This document shows, one piece after another, positions 17,297-26,339 of a stretch of 64,000 bases of DNA. Under the pieces are notes generated by a model. It made no database searches, had not been told where the DNA came from, and saw only the letters and a list, made by a program, of their open reading frames with translations. Position numbers and translations under genes: made by a program. The stretch covers positions 37,184 through 101,183 of the forward strand of contig CAMAYJ010000001.1 of assembly GCA_945862505.1 (NCBI GenBank), in the 5' to 3' direction. Every line of letters starts with the position of its first letter. Within the stretch, counting starts at the first letter, position 1. The DNA is from Bifidobacterium breve (GTDB lineage Bacteria > Actinomycetota > Acidimicrobiia > Acidimicrobiales > Acidimicrobilacustridaceae).

Positions 17297-18318
17297 GTGT
17301 TGATCTGGGACTTAGTCCCGACCAGGAATCCATCGCCGAACTGTTCAATGGTTTCTTCAGCAATGAAGCCCCACCAGCAGTGGCTCGCGCTGCGGAACCA
17401 CTCGGATTCGATCGCGAACTTTGGAACAAGGTGATCGAACTTGGCGCTCCCGGAATGGGTTGTGCAGTCGAGATCGGTGGCGGCGGTGCATCACTCAGTG
17501 ATCTCGTGGTTGTCGCCGAAACGGTCGGTCGCTCAATCGCTCCGATTCCTCTGATCGATCACCTCGCTGCCCTTAGCGTTCTCACTGAATCTGACCTTGT
17601 CGCCGGTGAAGCAATTGCTGCTGTTGCCGTTCGCCCTGCTGACGCGAACGGCATCTGGTCATTGGTGCCTGCTGGCGCAGTTGCAGATGTGGTGATTGGT
17701 GTCGACGGTGATGAAACCATTGTTGTTCGTTCGGCGCCACCAATGTCTGGGCCCCGCAATCATGGCTCGATGCCCCTTGCCGATCGTTCGGCTCGTGAAG
17801 GCACACGCACGATTCTCGGTCCGGCCTCACTCTTCGAAGTCGTGCTCGATCGGTGGAAGTTGCTGACCGCCGCCGCACTCGTTGGTATTGCCGAGACCGC
17901 AAAGGAACTTGGCGTCGCTTATGTAAAAGAGCGCGAGCAGTTCGGCGTGCCAGTCGGTTCGTTCCAGGCCGTGCAGCATGGTCTTGCCGATCTTCCAGTC
18001 GCAATCGATGGCGGACGACTTCTCACGCACAAAGCGGCGTGGGCCCTCGACAATGTCACCGACGGTCTCATTGATTGGGCCAACAACGAGATCACCGACG
18101 GTTCGACTCTCGCCACGATGGCGTTTCTTTTTGCGGCTGATAGTGCGGTAATGGCTACCGATCGGAGCTTGCACTATCACGGCGGTTACGGATTCGCCGA
18201 GGAATACGACATTCAGATGTATTACCGACGGGCTCGCGGTTGGTCGCTGATTCTTGGTGACTCGACAAGCGTCGGTCTGTCCCTGGCCGATCTTCTTTTC
18301 GGAACCGTGGAGGGCTGA
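17293..18318 (+). CDS. Acyl-CoA dehydrogenase, short subunit of a two-gene enzyme
   Basis: This 341-aa acyl-CoA dehydrogenase-fold protein is shorter than usual and resembles FadE27/FadE29-type partners. The FAD-region segment REQFGVPVGSFQAVQHGLADLPV and the C-terminal LHYHGGYGFAEEYDIQMYYRRARGW are visible. It follows the FadD19-like ligase with a 4-nt overlap and precedes a second dehydrogenase by 1 nt. In mycobacteria such adjacent pairs form alpha2beta2 enzymes acting on steroid side-chain CoA esters. It lacks the Leu-x-x-x-Glu-Arg base motif present in its neighbour. Confidence 0.85.
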   Translation: MSVDLGLSPDQESIAELFNGFFSNEAPPAVARAAEPLGFDRELWNKVIELGAPGMGCAVEIGGGGASLSDLVVVAETVGRSIAPIPLIDHLAALSVLTESDLVAGEAIAAVAVRPADANGIWSLVPAGAVADVVIGVDGDETIVVRSAPPMSGPRNHGSMPLADRSAREGTRTILGPASLFEVVLDRWKLLTAAALVGIAETAKELGVAYVKEREQFGVPVGSFQAVQHGLADLPVAIDGGRLLTHKAAWALDNVTDGLIDWANNEITDGSTLATMAFLFAADSAVMATDRSLHYHGGYGFAEEYDIQMYYRRARGWSLILGDSTSVGLSLADLLFGTVEG

Positions 18319-18319
18319 C

Positions 18320-19462
18320 ATGGACTTCGCACTTTCTTCAGATGTCGTGGAATTCCGCGATGAGATTCGCAGCATTATTCGCGAGTTCGTAACTCCGGAA
18401 GTCGCCGCTCGCATGCATACGACGGGTGTGTTTGATGCACCCGAACTCAATCTCGAACTTGGCCGACGCGGCATCCTTGAACGGGCCTGTCCTGGTCTTG
18501 GCAAGGGCGATCCCATCGAGATGTACGTGATGTTCAACGAACTCGAAAAAGCCGGGGCGCCTTACGACGGTCTTGCTGTTGCGCTCATGATCGCTGCCGT
18601 TGTGAACAAGCTCGGCACCGACGAACAGAAGGAACGCATTATCCCTTCGATCATTTCCGGCGAAGCGCTGGTGTGTATGGGCTATTCCGAAGCTGACTTC
18701 GGTTCTGACCTTGCATCTATCAAAACCCGCGCCATCAAAGACGGCGATGAATGGGTCATCAACGGTTCAAAAATGTGGACCACCTTGGCGCAGGTTGCCG
18801 AGTGGCTCATCTTGCTTACTCGCACCGATCTCGACCTTCCGAAGCACAAGGGCCTCACGATGTTCATGCTGCCGATGAACACTCCTGGAATCACGGTTGA
18901 GCCAGTGCACACACTCGGCACCGAAATCACCAATGCCACGTGGTACGACGATGTGCGCGTTGGTGACGAAGCAGTTCTTGGCGACGAAAACGGCGGTTGG
19001 CGAACCATGACCACCGTGCTCGCGTTTGAGCGCGGCGTTATGGGCGGAACGAATGCCGGTGTTCCACTTCTTCGTCATTTCCATGAATGGGCTGTTGCCA
19101 ACGGGGTATTCAACGAACCCACCACCCGTGAACGTATGGCGCGCTCGATCATTGATATGCAGGTCGCCACGTTGCTGACCATGCGGTCAGCATGGATCGC
19201 CGCTTCTGGGGGTATGCCTGGTCTTGAAGGTTCGATGACCAAAGTGTTTGCGGTCGAGGCCTACCAGCGCGCGTCTCGCTGGACCCAAGCCACCGCTGGT
19301 CCGGCCGGGCTCCTCCAGTTCCATGAAGAAGGGGCTGCGGGCGAAGGATTCGTTGAATACGACGCTCGCCACTCGCCGGTGATGTCGATCTACGGCGGTA
19401 CGACCGAGATCAATCGGAACAACATCGCCGAGCGTCATTTGGGGCTTCCAAAATCCCGCTGA
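18320..19462 (+). CDS. Acyl-CoA dehydrogenase, catalytic subunit of a two-gene enzyme
   Basis: This 380-aa protein has the FAD/substrate motif YSEADFGSDLASIKTRA, WVINGSKMWTTLA and the C-terminal SIYGGTTEINRNNIAERHLGLP. A Glu in VLAFERGV is at the position of the base in FadE26-like subunits. I chose ATG 18320 (GGAGGG upstream, 1 nt after the previous stop). With the short subunit before it, it should form a heteromeric dehydrogenase that introduces an alpha-beta double bond into the CoA ester made by the ligase. Confidence 0.88.
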   Translation: MDFALSSDVVEFRDEIRSIIREFVTPEVAARMHTTGVFDAPELNLELGRRGILERACPGLGKGDPIEMYVMFNELEKAGAPYDGLAVALMIAAVVNKLGTDEQKERIIPSIISGEALVCMGYSEADFGSDLASIKTRAIKDGDEWVINGSKMWTTLAQVAEWLILLTRTDLDLPKHKGLTMFMLPMNTPGITVEPVHTLGTEITNATWYDDVRVGDEAVLGDENGGWRTMTTVLAFERGVMGGTNAGVPLLRHFHEWAVANGVFNEPTTRERMARSIIDMQVATLLTMRSAWIAASGGMPGLEGSMTKVFAVEAYQRASRWTQATAGPAGLLQFHEEGAAGEGFVEYDARHSPVMSIYGGTTEINRNNIAERHLGLPKSR

Positions 19463-19490
19463 CCTGTGGCAGAAAATCTGCTCCCCGACA

Positions 19491-19519
19491 TTGCCTCATC
19501 TCTGTAACAGCGATACGGT
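19491..19519 (+). promoter_or_regulatory. Promoter of the tandem amidohydrolase/TetR operon
   Basis: TTGCCT (19491-19496), a 17-bp spacer and TACGGT (19514-19519) make a plausible actinobacterial promoter. The palindrome at 19518-19531 begins inside the -10, so a bound repressor would block initiation. Confidence 0.5.
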
Positions 19520-19531
19520 GACTGCAGTCAC
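19518..19531. promoter_or_regulatory. Palindromic operator GTGACTGCAGTCAC
   Basis: A perfect 14-bp palindrome overlaps the -10 and expected start site upstream of two amidohydrolase genes and a TetR gene. The downstream TetR protein (22137) is the obvious candidate to bind it, by the usual autoregulatory logic of that family. Confidence 0.55.
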
Positions 19532-19569
19532 TCACGCCGATGACCGGTGTGGAATTCCAGGGGGCAACG

Positions 19570-20805
19570 TTGAGCAACGACGAGCGGTACATCGTTATTT
19601 CGGCCGATGGGCATGCTGGGGGAAATATTCCTGACTATCGCCCGTATCTCGAGTCTAAGTGGCACGAAGAGTTCGACGTGTGGGCGGCCGAGTACGAAAA
19701 TCCTTACGAAGATCTTGAAGGCGATCTTGGTGCTCGCAATTGGGACTCCGCGCGTCGTATGGCCGATCTCGAAGCCGATGGCCAAGCCGCAGAAATCATT
19801 TACCCCAACACCATTCCGCCGTTCTATCCGAAGACATCGCTGACTGCGCAACCTCCGGCGGTGACGCAAGCCGATGCCGATCGTCGTTGGGCCGGACTTC
19901 AAGCACACAACCGCTGGCTTGCGGACTTCTGTGACGACTATCCCGGTCGCCGCGCCGGAGTGGTGCAGATCAACCTGTTCGACGTTGAAAATTCTGTGAA
20001 AGAAATTCGCTGGGCTCATGAACATGGCCTTACCGGTGGCGTGCTGCTTCCCGGAACACCACCAGGTAGCGGTCTCAATCAACTCCACCACGCGAGTTAT
20101 GAACCGATTTGGCAAGCATGCGAGGAACTCGGGATGGCGGTGAACCATCACACTGGTTCGGCCGCACCGCCTATGGGTCCCGACCCCGAAGACACCATCA
20201 CGTTCTTGCTTGAGGTGTCTTGGTACGCACACCGCGCGTTTTACCAACTGATTCTTGGTGGAGCCCTTGAGCGTCACCCGAATTTGCAGCTTGTATTTAC
20301 TGAGCAGGGCACAGCATGGGTTCCGGATGAACTCGCACGCCTCGATTACTTCTTCAATCGCATGCGCTCTTCGAGTGGTTCGCAGGAGCAGGTGTGGGGC
20401 GCTGAAGTGATGGCCAAGTTGTCCCTCCAGCCGAGCGAATACTGGGCTCGCCAGTGTCACGTTGGAGCAAGTTTCATTCGTCCGATGGAAATGGGTTTGC
20501 GTCATCAGGTCGGTGTCGATCGCATCATGTGGGGATCGGACTACCCCCACAAGGAAGCAAGTTCACCGTATTCACGTGAAGCCATCGCTTTGGCATTTGA
20601 AGGTGTGCCGAAGAATGAAGCCGAAAAGATGCTGTCTCTGAATGCTGCGAAGTTGTATGGCTTCGACCTGAACTTCTTGCGACCGATTGCCGATCGCATC
20701 GGACCGAAGGTCGATGACGTATTCGCTGGCCTTCCGCCACGTTCTGTACCTATTGACGCAAATATGTGTCCTGCATTCGCAGGCTACGAGTTCGCAACTG
20801 ACTGA
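19570..20805 (+). CDS. Amidohydrolase-2 family hydrolase, tandem copy A
   Basis: This 411-aa metal-dependent TIM-barrel hydrolase has VISADGHAGG (metal-site start; Asp and His), AVNHHTGSAAPP, and RIMWGSDYPHKEASSPYSRE carrying the late metal Asp. The family includes ACMSD-like decarboxylases and hydrolases of cyclic acids. I prefer TTG 19570 because AGGGGG lies at 19559-19564; the ATG at 19540 has no site and almost touches the operator. A related gene follows 14 bp downstream; both share the DYRPYLE(S/K)K segment near the N-terminus. Confidence 0.85.
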   Translation: MSNDERYIVISADGHAGGNIPDYRPYLESKWHEEFDVWAAEYENPYEDLEGDLGARNWDSARRMADLEADGQAAEIIYPNTIPPFYPKTSLTAQPPAVTQADADRRWAGLQAHNRWLADFCDDYPGRRAGVVQINLFDVENSVKEIRWAHEHGLTGGVLLPGTPPGSGLNQLHHASYEPIWQACEELGMAVNHHTGSAAPPMGPDPEDTITFLLEVSWYAHRAFYQLILGGALERHPNLQLVFTEQGTAWVPDELARLDYFFNRMRSSSGSQEQVWGAEVMAKLSLQPSEYWARQCHVGASFIRPMEMGLRHQVGVDRIMWGSDYPHKEASSPYSREAIALAFEGVPKNEAEKMLSLNAAKLYGFDLNFLRPIADRIGPKVDDVFAGLPPRSVPIDANMCPAFAGYEFATD

Positions 20806-20819
20806 GTTAGGGGAGACCA

Positions 20820-22130
20820 ATGAAGCCTGAAGATTTTGCTGACAACGATCCATACCTGATCATCGCCGCAGACAGCCATGCTGGTTTGCCGACGAATGAC
20901 TATCGCCCATATCTCGAGAAGAAGTACCACGATCAACTCGATGTGTTCCTTCTTGAGCAGAAAGAACTCATCGAAGCATCAACACGACTCGGCGTGCGCG
21001 ACGACAAGTACGCCAAGAAGTGGTTTGAAGAACACGACGAGGAACTCGCTGGTGGCTGGGACGCCATCAAGCGCGATCAAACACTCGATGGTGACGGTGT
21101 TGCCGCCGAGGTCGTGTATCCCGATGCCGACGCGGTCGAAAGCCGCACCGCTGTTCCGTTCGGTGCGGGTCTCGGCCTTTCCGGCGATCTCGATCCCGAA
21201 CTTGGTCTCGCCGGAGCCAAGGCGCATAACCGTTGGCTCGTCGACCTGTGCTCGACAAATCCTGATCGTCGTTGTGGCGTTGCGCTTGTTCCGATCACCG
21301 GTCCGGTTGAAGACGCGCTTGCCGAAATTAAGTGGGCGAAGGAACACGGCCTTGGAGCCATCATGATCCCGGCGCGTTGGTGTAACCAAACGCCGTATCA
21401 CGATCGTCGCTATGACCCGATCTGGGCCTTGTGCGAGGAATACAACATGCCGATCGTCACCCACTCAGGTTCGGCTCCGCGCGAAGAGTACGGTGACCTT
21501 CTTGGCATCTATGTCACTGAGGTCACCTGGTGGCCAGCACGTCCCATGTGGTTCATGTTGTGGTCCGGCGTTTTCGAGCGCTTCCCAAATCTCAAGTTCT
21601 GCGCAACCGAAGGTGGTTGCTGGTGGTTGCCGCAACTGTTGTGGTTCTGGGATCGCCTGTGGGCAGGACAGAAGGGTTCCGAGAAGCTCGGCGCCGGCGC
21701 ATTCGCGGGCAAGGTCGAGATGCTCCCAAGCGAGTACATCGATCGCAACTGCTTCACGGGCCTTGCCAATGTGAAGCGTCGTGAAATGGGTCAGCGCTAC
21801 GAAATCGGAATCCAGAACATGCTCTGGGGCACCGACTTCCCGCATCCCGAAGGCACTTGGCCGAACACACATGAATGGTTGAAGAAGACCTTCTACGACA
21901 TCCCGATCGATGAGTCCCGCGTCATGCTCGGGCTCAGCGCCGGCGATGCGTTCAGTTTCGATATGGATGCACTGCGCAAGATTTCCGAAAAGGTTGGCCC
22001 CACGCCAACCGACCTCGGTCAGCTTGGCGAAGGTCGCACCGCACAGGACCTGACCGACCGTTGGGCACCGGTCAAAGAAGTTGGCCGTCACTGGCTGACC
22101 GGTCATGACTTCCCGCTCATCGCTCAGTAG
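20820..22130 (+). CDS. Amidohydrolase-2 family hydrolase, tandem copy B
   Basis: This 436-aa paralogue of the preceding gene has IIAADSHAGLPTNDYRPYLEKK, MPIVTHSGSAPREEYGD and LWGTDFPHPEGTWPNTHE. It carries longer insertions around residues 40-110 than its neighbour, so the two may be non-identical subunits or act on successive intermediates. An AGGGGAG site precedes the ATG. A TetR regulator begins 6 bp after the stop, marking this pair as a regulated module. Confidence 0.85.
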   Translation: MKPEDFADNDPYLIIAADSHAGLPTNDYRPYLEKKYHDQLDVFLLEQKELIEASTRLGVRDDKYAKKWFEEHDEELAGGWDAIKRDQTLDGDGVAAEVVYPDADAVESRTAVPFGAGLGLSGDLDPELGLAGAKAHNRWLVDLCSTNPDRRCGVALVPITGPVEDALAEIKWAKEHGLGAIMIPARWCNQTPYHDRRYDPIWALCEEYNMPIVTHSGSAPREEYGDLLGIYVTEVTWWPARPMWFMLWSGVFERFPNLKFCATEGGCWWLPQLLWFWDRLWAGQKGSEKLGAGAFAGKVEMLPSEYIDRNCFTGLANVKRREMGQRYEIGIQNMLWGTDFPHPEGTWPNTHEWLKKTFYDIPIDESRVMLGLSAGDAFSFDMDALRKISEKVGPTPTDLGQLGEGRTAQDLTDRWAPVKEVGRHWLTGHDFPLIAQ

Positions 22131-22136
22131 CTAAAG

Positions 22137-22790
22137 GTGAGCGCAGCATCTCGAGTTCGTAGTGAACCGGTCGACCGCGATGGTCGACCGGTTACTGCCG
22201 ACGAGATTCTTGAGGTAGCCGGCAACATCGTGGAACGTCACGGAGTCGACGCGTTAACGATGCGTCGACTCTCCGACGATCTCGGAGTCGCGGTTACCTC
22301 GGTGTATTGGCATGTCGGTAATCGAGATGCAGTCCTTGATGGACTTGTCGATCGTCTTCTTGATCGGATGGAAACCATTCGCGCTGTTGGCGATACTCCG
22401 GTCGAGCGCGTGGCCTCTTTGGCTCGTGAGTTGCGATCAACCCTTCTGGAACGTCAGCACCTTGTCGGTCTCGCCCATGAGCGTGACCGATCGCCGGCGA
22501 TGTTCCTGCCCGTGCAGCAGGCTCTCGCTGCCGAACTCGCATCGGTTGGTAAACATGGCGCCGAAGCGGCTCTGATGCTTCGGGCGTTGCAGGTGCACGT
22601 CATTTCATCAGTGCTTATGGATCGTGCCGCTGCTCGAAATGCCAGCCACGGAACTGTCGATCCCGATCTTTGGCCAGCAAATTTCATTGACCGCGAACTC
22701 GTCGCGGCATTAGCGGACCCAGCGGCATACGACACGGTCTTTGAATTCGGCTTGATCGCACTTCTCGGCGGTCTCGGAGTGAACGACTAG
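22137..22790 (+). CDS. TetR-family transcriptional regulator
   Basis: This 217-aa protein has a TetR helix-turn-helix at about residues 22-68 (LTMRRLSDDLGVAVTSVYWHVGNRD) and an all-alpha ligand domain with a TetR_C-like end. It starts with GTG at 22137 after a weak AAAG, directly behind two amidohydrolase genes, so it is probably co-transcribed with them and represses the operon through the palindrome at 19518-19531. The ligand may be a CoA ester or an amidohydrolase substrate; neither is shown by sequence. Confidence 0.88.
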   Translation: MSAASRVRSEPVDRDGRPVTADEILEVAGNIVERHGVDALTMRRLSDDLGVAVTSVYWHVGNRDAVLDGLVDRLLDRMETIRAVGDTPVERVASLARELRSTLLERQHLVGLAHERDRSPAMFLPVQQALAAELASVGKHGAEAALMLRALQVHVISSVLMDRAAARNASHGTVDPDLWPANFIDRELVAALADPAAYDTVFEFGLIALLGGLGVND

Positions 22791-22830
22791 CGCCTGACAA
22801 CGAATGGTTTGACGCGACTATCGTCCGGCC

Positions 22831-23943
22831 ATGGCTGACAACGCAGAAGAATTCCAAGCCACTGAAACTCCGTGGCGTCGTGACCCATCAGAACTGACGG
22901 GGCGACTCACCGATTGGGTCGTAAGCGCATTCGGTGAAGGTTCAATCGTGACCAACGTGGTTGCGCCAGATAACGGCATGTCGAGTGAAAGTTGTTTGTT
23001 CGACGTAACGCTCGATGGCGTCACTACTCAGTACGTCGCGCGTATGGCGCCGCTTCCTCATGTGATTCCGGTTTTCGAGAGTTATGACATTGAGCTTCAA
23101 GCCAAGGCCATGAATGTCGTCCGCGCCAACACCAATGTTCCGGTTCCCGAAGTAACCCACGTTGAACTGGATCCTGCAGTCCTCGACACGCCGTTTCTCG
23201 TTATGAAGCGAATGCCTGGTGGCGCTCCGACCGACATGCCGCCCTATGTCTTTGGTGGGTGGGTGATCGATCTTTCTGATGATGAGCGCGAACTCATGCA
23301 ACGCAATGCTGTTCAAACGCTTGTTGATCTTCACGAACTTCGACCCGATAACACCGATCTCGCGTTCCTTGCTCGTCCCGACAAGGGCGAGTCGGCACTC
23401 GATCAACATCTTGGCCACGAGCGAGGGTATTACGAATGGGCTCGTGGCGATATCCACTATCCGCTGATCGAACGGACCTTTGAATGGCTTGAGGCGAATC
23501 GGCCAACGCTCGTCAATCCAACGGTTCTCAACTGGGGCGATGCGCGTATTGGCAACATGCTGTGGCAAGGACCAACACCCACGGCCGTCCTTGACTGGGA
23601 GATGGCCTGTCTTGGCCCTGCGGAAGTCGATCTTGCATGGATGATTTTCCTGCACGCGTTCTTTCAGAACATGGCTGTGACCTACGCAATGCCCGGCCTT
23701 CCCAATTTCATGCGGCGGTCGGAGATGGCGGCGCTCTATACCGAATTGAGTGGTCGTTCGGTGGAAGCCCTCGAGTGGTTCGAGGTTTTCGCGGCCCTTC
23801 GGTTCGCCACCGTGTCGGTACGAACCACAACTCGCGGGGTTTCATACGGGCAGATGTCGGCGCCGGCCGAGCCTGATGACGTCATCATGTTCCGCGGTCT
23901 GCTCGAACAGATGCTTGATGGCACTTACTGGGACGGGCGATAG
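22831..23943 (+). CDS. Phosphotransferase (APH-like) family protein
   Basis: This 370-aa protein has the aminoglycoside-phosphotransferase/choline-kinase fold. The catalytic loop reads LNWGDARIGNMLW (about residue 235), so the usual HGD has Trp for His but keeps Asp and Asn. The metal-binding DxE-type motif is AVLDWEMACLGPAEVDLAW. Such proteins occur near acyl-CoA dehydrogenase and steroid genes in mycobacteria (related to Rv3168 and the kinase part of ACAD10/11-type enzymes), where they may phosphorylate hydroxyacyl groups. It is not expected to confer drug resistance. It follows the TetR gene by 40 bp. Confidence 0.8.
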   Translation: MADNAEEFQATETPWRRDPSELTGRLTDWVVSAFGEGSIVTNVVAPDNGMSSESCLFDVTLDGVTTQYVARMAPLPHVIPVFESYDIELQAKAMNVVRANTNVPVPEVTHVELDPAVLDTPFLVMKRMPGGAPTDMPPYVFGGWVIDLSDDERELMQRNAVQTLVDLHELRPDNTDLAFLARPDKGESALDQHLGHERGYYEWARGDIHYPLIERTFEWLEANRPTLVNPTVLNWGDARIGNMLWQGPTPTAVLDWEMACLGPAEVDLAWMIFLHAFFQNMAVTYAMPGLPNFMRRSEMAALYTELSGRSVEALEWFEVFAALRFATVSVRTTTRGVSYGQMSAPAEPDDVIMFRGLLEQMLDGTYWDGR

Positions 23944-24025
23944 TCGGCCGGAGCTAGAGGAGCTCCAGACGACCCAAACGTGTCATCCGTCACATCAAGG
24001 GCGGGATCGCGCTACGGTTCGCGCC

Positions 24026-24505
24026 GTGAGTCGTGTGGATGACCTTCGCAAACTTGATCAGGCTCTTTTGCGTATCAACCGAATCTCGACCGGGCGGGTG
24101 GCGTCACGGACCCGATCGGAGCGTTCGGGCGTGATGTTGTCCCGTCCTGCGATTTCGATGCTGGGAACTCTCCAGTCCTCGGGGCCAGTCCGGCTTTCTT
24201 CGTTGGCTCGCCTCACCGGCCTTGAAGCCCCGTTGATCAGTCGCGAGATCAAGGAACTGAGCGATGAGGGGTATGTCGTTCGGGCATCGGATCCCACTGA
24301 CGGGCGAGCAGGAATCGTCGAACTCTCGTCGAAGGGTCACGATGCTTGGAAGCGCAATCGTCACGCGGCCGATGACATCAACGCAGAAACATTTGCGGAC
24401 TGGTCCGCTGAGGATCTACGCACGCTTCGGGTGTTGCTCGAACGGGCTGCTCGGGATGTCGTGAACGGGTCGGCTCACGTTGAGCGCGCCGATCGCGCCA
24501 GCTGA
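24026..24505 (+). CDS. MarR-family transcriptional regulator
   Basis: This 159-aa winged-helix regulator has LSRPAISMLGTLQSSGPVR leading into SSLARLTGLEAPLISREIKEL (recognition helix) and a wing ending in DPTDGRAGIVELSSKG, the MarR signature. GTG 24026 gives the usual family length; the frame extends upstream without other support. It is followed after 47 bp by an acyl-CoA ligase gene with its own promoter. MarR proteins of this kind often sense phenolic or CoA-linked catabolites. Confidence 0.85.
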   Translation: MSRVDDLRKLDQALLRINRISTGRVASRTRSERSGVMLSRPAISMLGTLQSSGPVRLSSLARLTGLEAPLISREIKELSDEGYVVRASDPTDGRAGIVELSSKGHDAWKRNRHAADDINAETFADWSAEDLRTLRVLLERAARDVVNGSAHVERADRAS

Positions 24506-24516
24506 TTTCGATTCAG

Positions 24517-24546
24517 CCGACATCAGCAAGAGTCGTCGCCTACATT
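24517..24546 (+). promoter_or_regulatory. Promoter for a leaderless acyl-CoA ligase mRNA
   Basis: CCGACA (24517-24522), 18 bp, then TACATT (24541-24546), which ends 6 nt before the ATG at 24553. No ribosome binding site is present. This geometry is typical of leaderless actinobacterial transcripts. Confidence 0.5.
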
Positions 24547-24552
24547 CCCGTC

Positions 24553-26142
24553 ATGACTGATGCTTCTTGGGACACTGCCGACCTCAACCGACCGGTGTAT
24601 GCCGCTGATCTGATTATCAACGCGCTGAACCGCACCCCGGACAATCCGGCGGTGAACATCATCGGTCAGCGTGAGATGACCGCTCGCGAAATGAGCGCGA
24701 TGGTTAGCCGCTATTCGCAGGCACTGGCATCTAAAGGTTTGACGCAGGGCAAGCAGTTGTCGGTTCTCGCTTTAAACCGACCGGAAGTGCTCTTCAACAT
24801 GGCGGCGAACCAGATCAACGCCACGCGTTCGACGCCGTTGCACCCGATGGGTTCGGTCGATGATCAGGCTTATGTGTTGTCTGACTGTGGGGCCGAAGCA
24901 CTTGTCTTTGATCCGGACAATTTCACTGATCGGGCGCGTGAACTCGCTGAGCGTGTTCCCACGATCAAGCACTTCCTCTCCCTCGGTCCATGTGAATTCG
25001 GCGAGGATCTCGACGTACTCGCGATGACGTTTGAACCGAAACCACTCGTTGCTCCGCATGTTCAGGCAGAGGACCTCGCGGGCATCTCCTACTCAGGGGG
25101 AACGACAGGAAAACCCAAAGGAATCATGAGTAGCTATCGCGGCGGCGCTGCGATGGTTCAGATTCAAATGTCCGAATGGCAGTGGCCGGAAGAAGTGCGG
25201 TTCCTGATCTGCACGCCACTTTCGCATGCAGGCGCAGCGTTTTTCACGCCCACACTGCTCAAGGGTGGTTCACTCACCGTTCTTCCAGGTTTTGATCCTG
25301 AGAAGTTCATGCAGACAGTGCAGGACCATCGCATCACCGCCACGATGTTGGTGCCGACGATGATCTATGTACTTCTTGATCATCCCAAGTTCGATCAGTA
25401 CGACCTGTCGAGTCTTGAAACCATTTTCTACGGAGCGTCTGCCATTTCGCCGACGCGCTTGGCCGAAGGTATTCGCCGTATGGGTCCGATCTTCTTCCAG
25501 TTCTATGGCCAAGCCGAGTGCCCGATGACGATCACCGTTTTACGCAAAGAAGACCACGACCCCAACAACCTCGAACGTTTGGCCAGTTGTGGGCGCCCCG
25601 TGCCGTGGTTGCACGTCGCGCTTCTCGATGACGACGGCAACGTGGTGCCACACGGCGAACCTGGTGAAATCTGTGTGCGGGGTCCGCTCAATATGAAGGG
25701 GTACCTCGGAAAGCCCGAACAAACGGCTGAGGCCTTTCAGCATGGATGGCTCCACACTGGCGATGTGGCACGAGCCGATGATGAAGGGTTCCTCTACATC
25801 GTCGATCGCAAAAAGGACATGATCATCACTGGTGGCTTCAACGTTTACCCACGTGAAGTTGAAGATGTCATCTCTACCCACCCTGCAGTTTCTGCGGTAG
25901 CGGTGATTGGTGTTCCCGATGAGCGTTGGGGCGAGTCGGTCAAGGCGGTTGTTGTTGTTCGTCCTGGTGAGTCGGTCGACGCTGAAGAACTCATCGCATT
26001 GGTGAAGGAAGCAAAGGGTTCCGTGCAGGCACCAAAGACCGTGGACTTCATCGACGCCATCCCGTTGAGTGCACTCGGCAAACCCGACAAGAAGACACTC
26101 CGTGCGCAGTACTGGGGTGACGGCGGCCGGCAGGTGAACTGA
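24553..26142 (+). CDS. Acyl-CoA synthetase (FadD8/FadD3-like)
   Basis: This 529-aa AMP-forming ligase has P-loop YSGGTTGKPKGIM (about residue 180), YGQAECPMTITVL, HTGDVARADDEGFLYIVDR and KDMIITGGFNVYPREVE (about 425-441). The catalytic C-terminal Lys is in LSALGKPDKKTLR. It differs from the FadD19-like ligase at 15701 in the P-loop context and activates a different acid. By general appearance it is nearest to the FadD8/FadD3 group, which includes the HIP-CoA ligase, but this needs a tree. Translation is probably leaderless. Confidence 0.85.
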   Translation: MTDASWDTADLNRPVYAADLIINALNRTPDNPAVNIIGQREMTAREMSAMVSRYSQALASKGLTQGKQLSVLALNRPEVLFNMAANQINATRSTPLHPMGSVDDQAYVLSDCGAEALVFDPDNFTDRARELAERVPTIKHFLSLGPCEFGEDLDVLAMTFEPKPLVAPHVQAEDLAGISYSGGTTGKPKGIMSSYRGGAAMVQIQMSEWQWPEEVRFLICTPLSHAGAAFFTPTLLKGGSLTVLPGFDPEKFMQTVQDHRITATMLVPTMIYVLLDHPKFDQYDLSSLETIFYGASAISPTRLAEGIRRMGPIFFQFYGQAECPMTITVLRKEDHDPNNLERLASCGRPVPWLHVALLDDDGNVVPHGEPGEICVRGPLNMKGYLGKPEQTAEAFQHGWLHTGDVARADDEGFLYIVDRKKDMIITGGFNVYPREVEDVISTHPAVSAVAVIGVPDERWGESVKAVVVVRPGESVDAEELIALVKEAKGSVQAPKTVDFIDAIPLSALGKPDKKTLRAQYWGDGGRQVN

Positions 26143-26339
26143 CCTTCGGGGCCTTCCAGGTCTCTCGCAGTTCCGGCGAAATAGTTCACAGAGGAAACTT
26201 TCTCTGGGGGTTGTCTGCCGGTAATGTCGTCGGTTCATCGCCCAGCCCCAAGGTCCGATTCGGAACACTAAGGTGGCGTGGGTCACAGTTTGATAACAAT
26301 TCGCAGCAACGTTCCTCATCGGGGACGAGGGGGCACAGA

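Noticed and set aside
22831-23943. Aminoglycoside resistance gene
   Set aside because: The fold is APH-like, but the catalytic loop and neighbours fit the catabolic APH/ACAD10-like group, not known resistance enzymes.
26143-26339. Additional N-terminal coding sequence for the first LivHM fusion
   Set aside because: The 43 codons upstream of GTG 26340 are hydrophilic and unlike LivH, and the ribosome binding site lies just before 26340.
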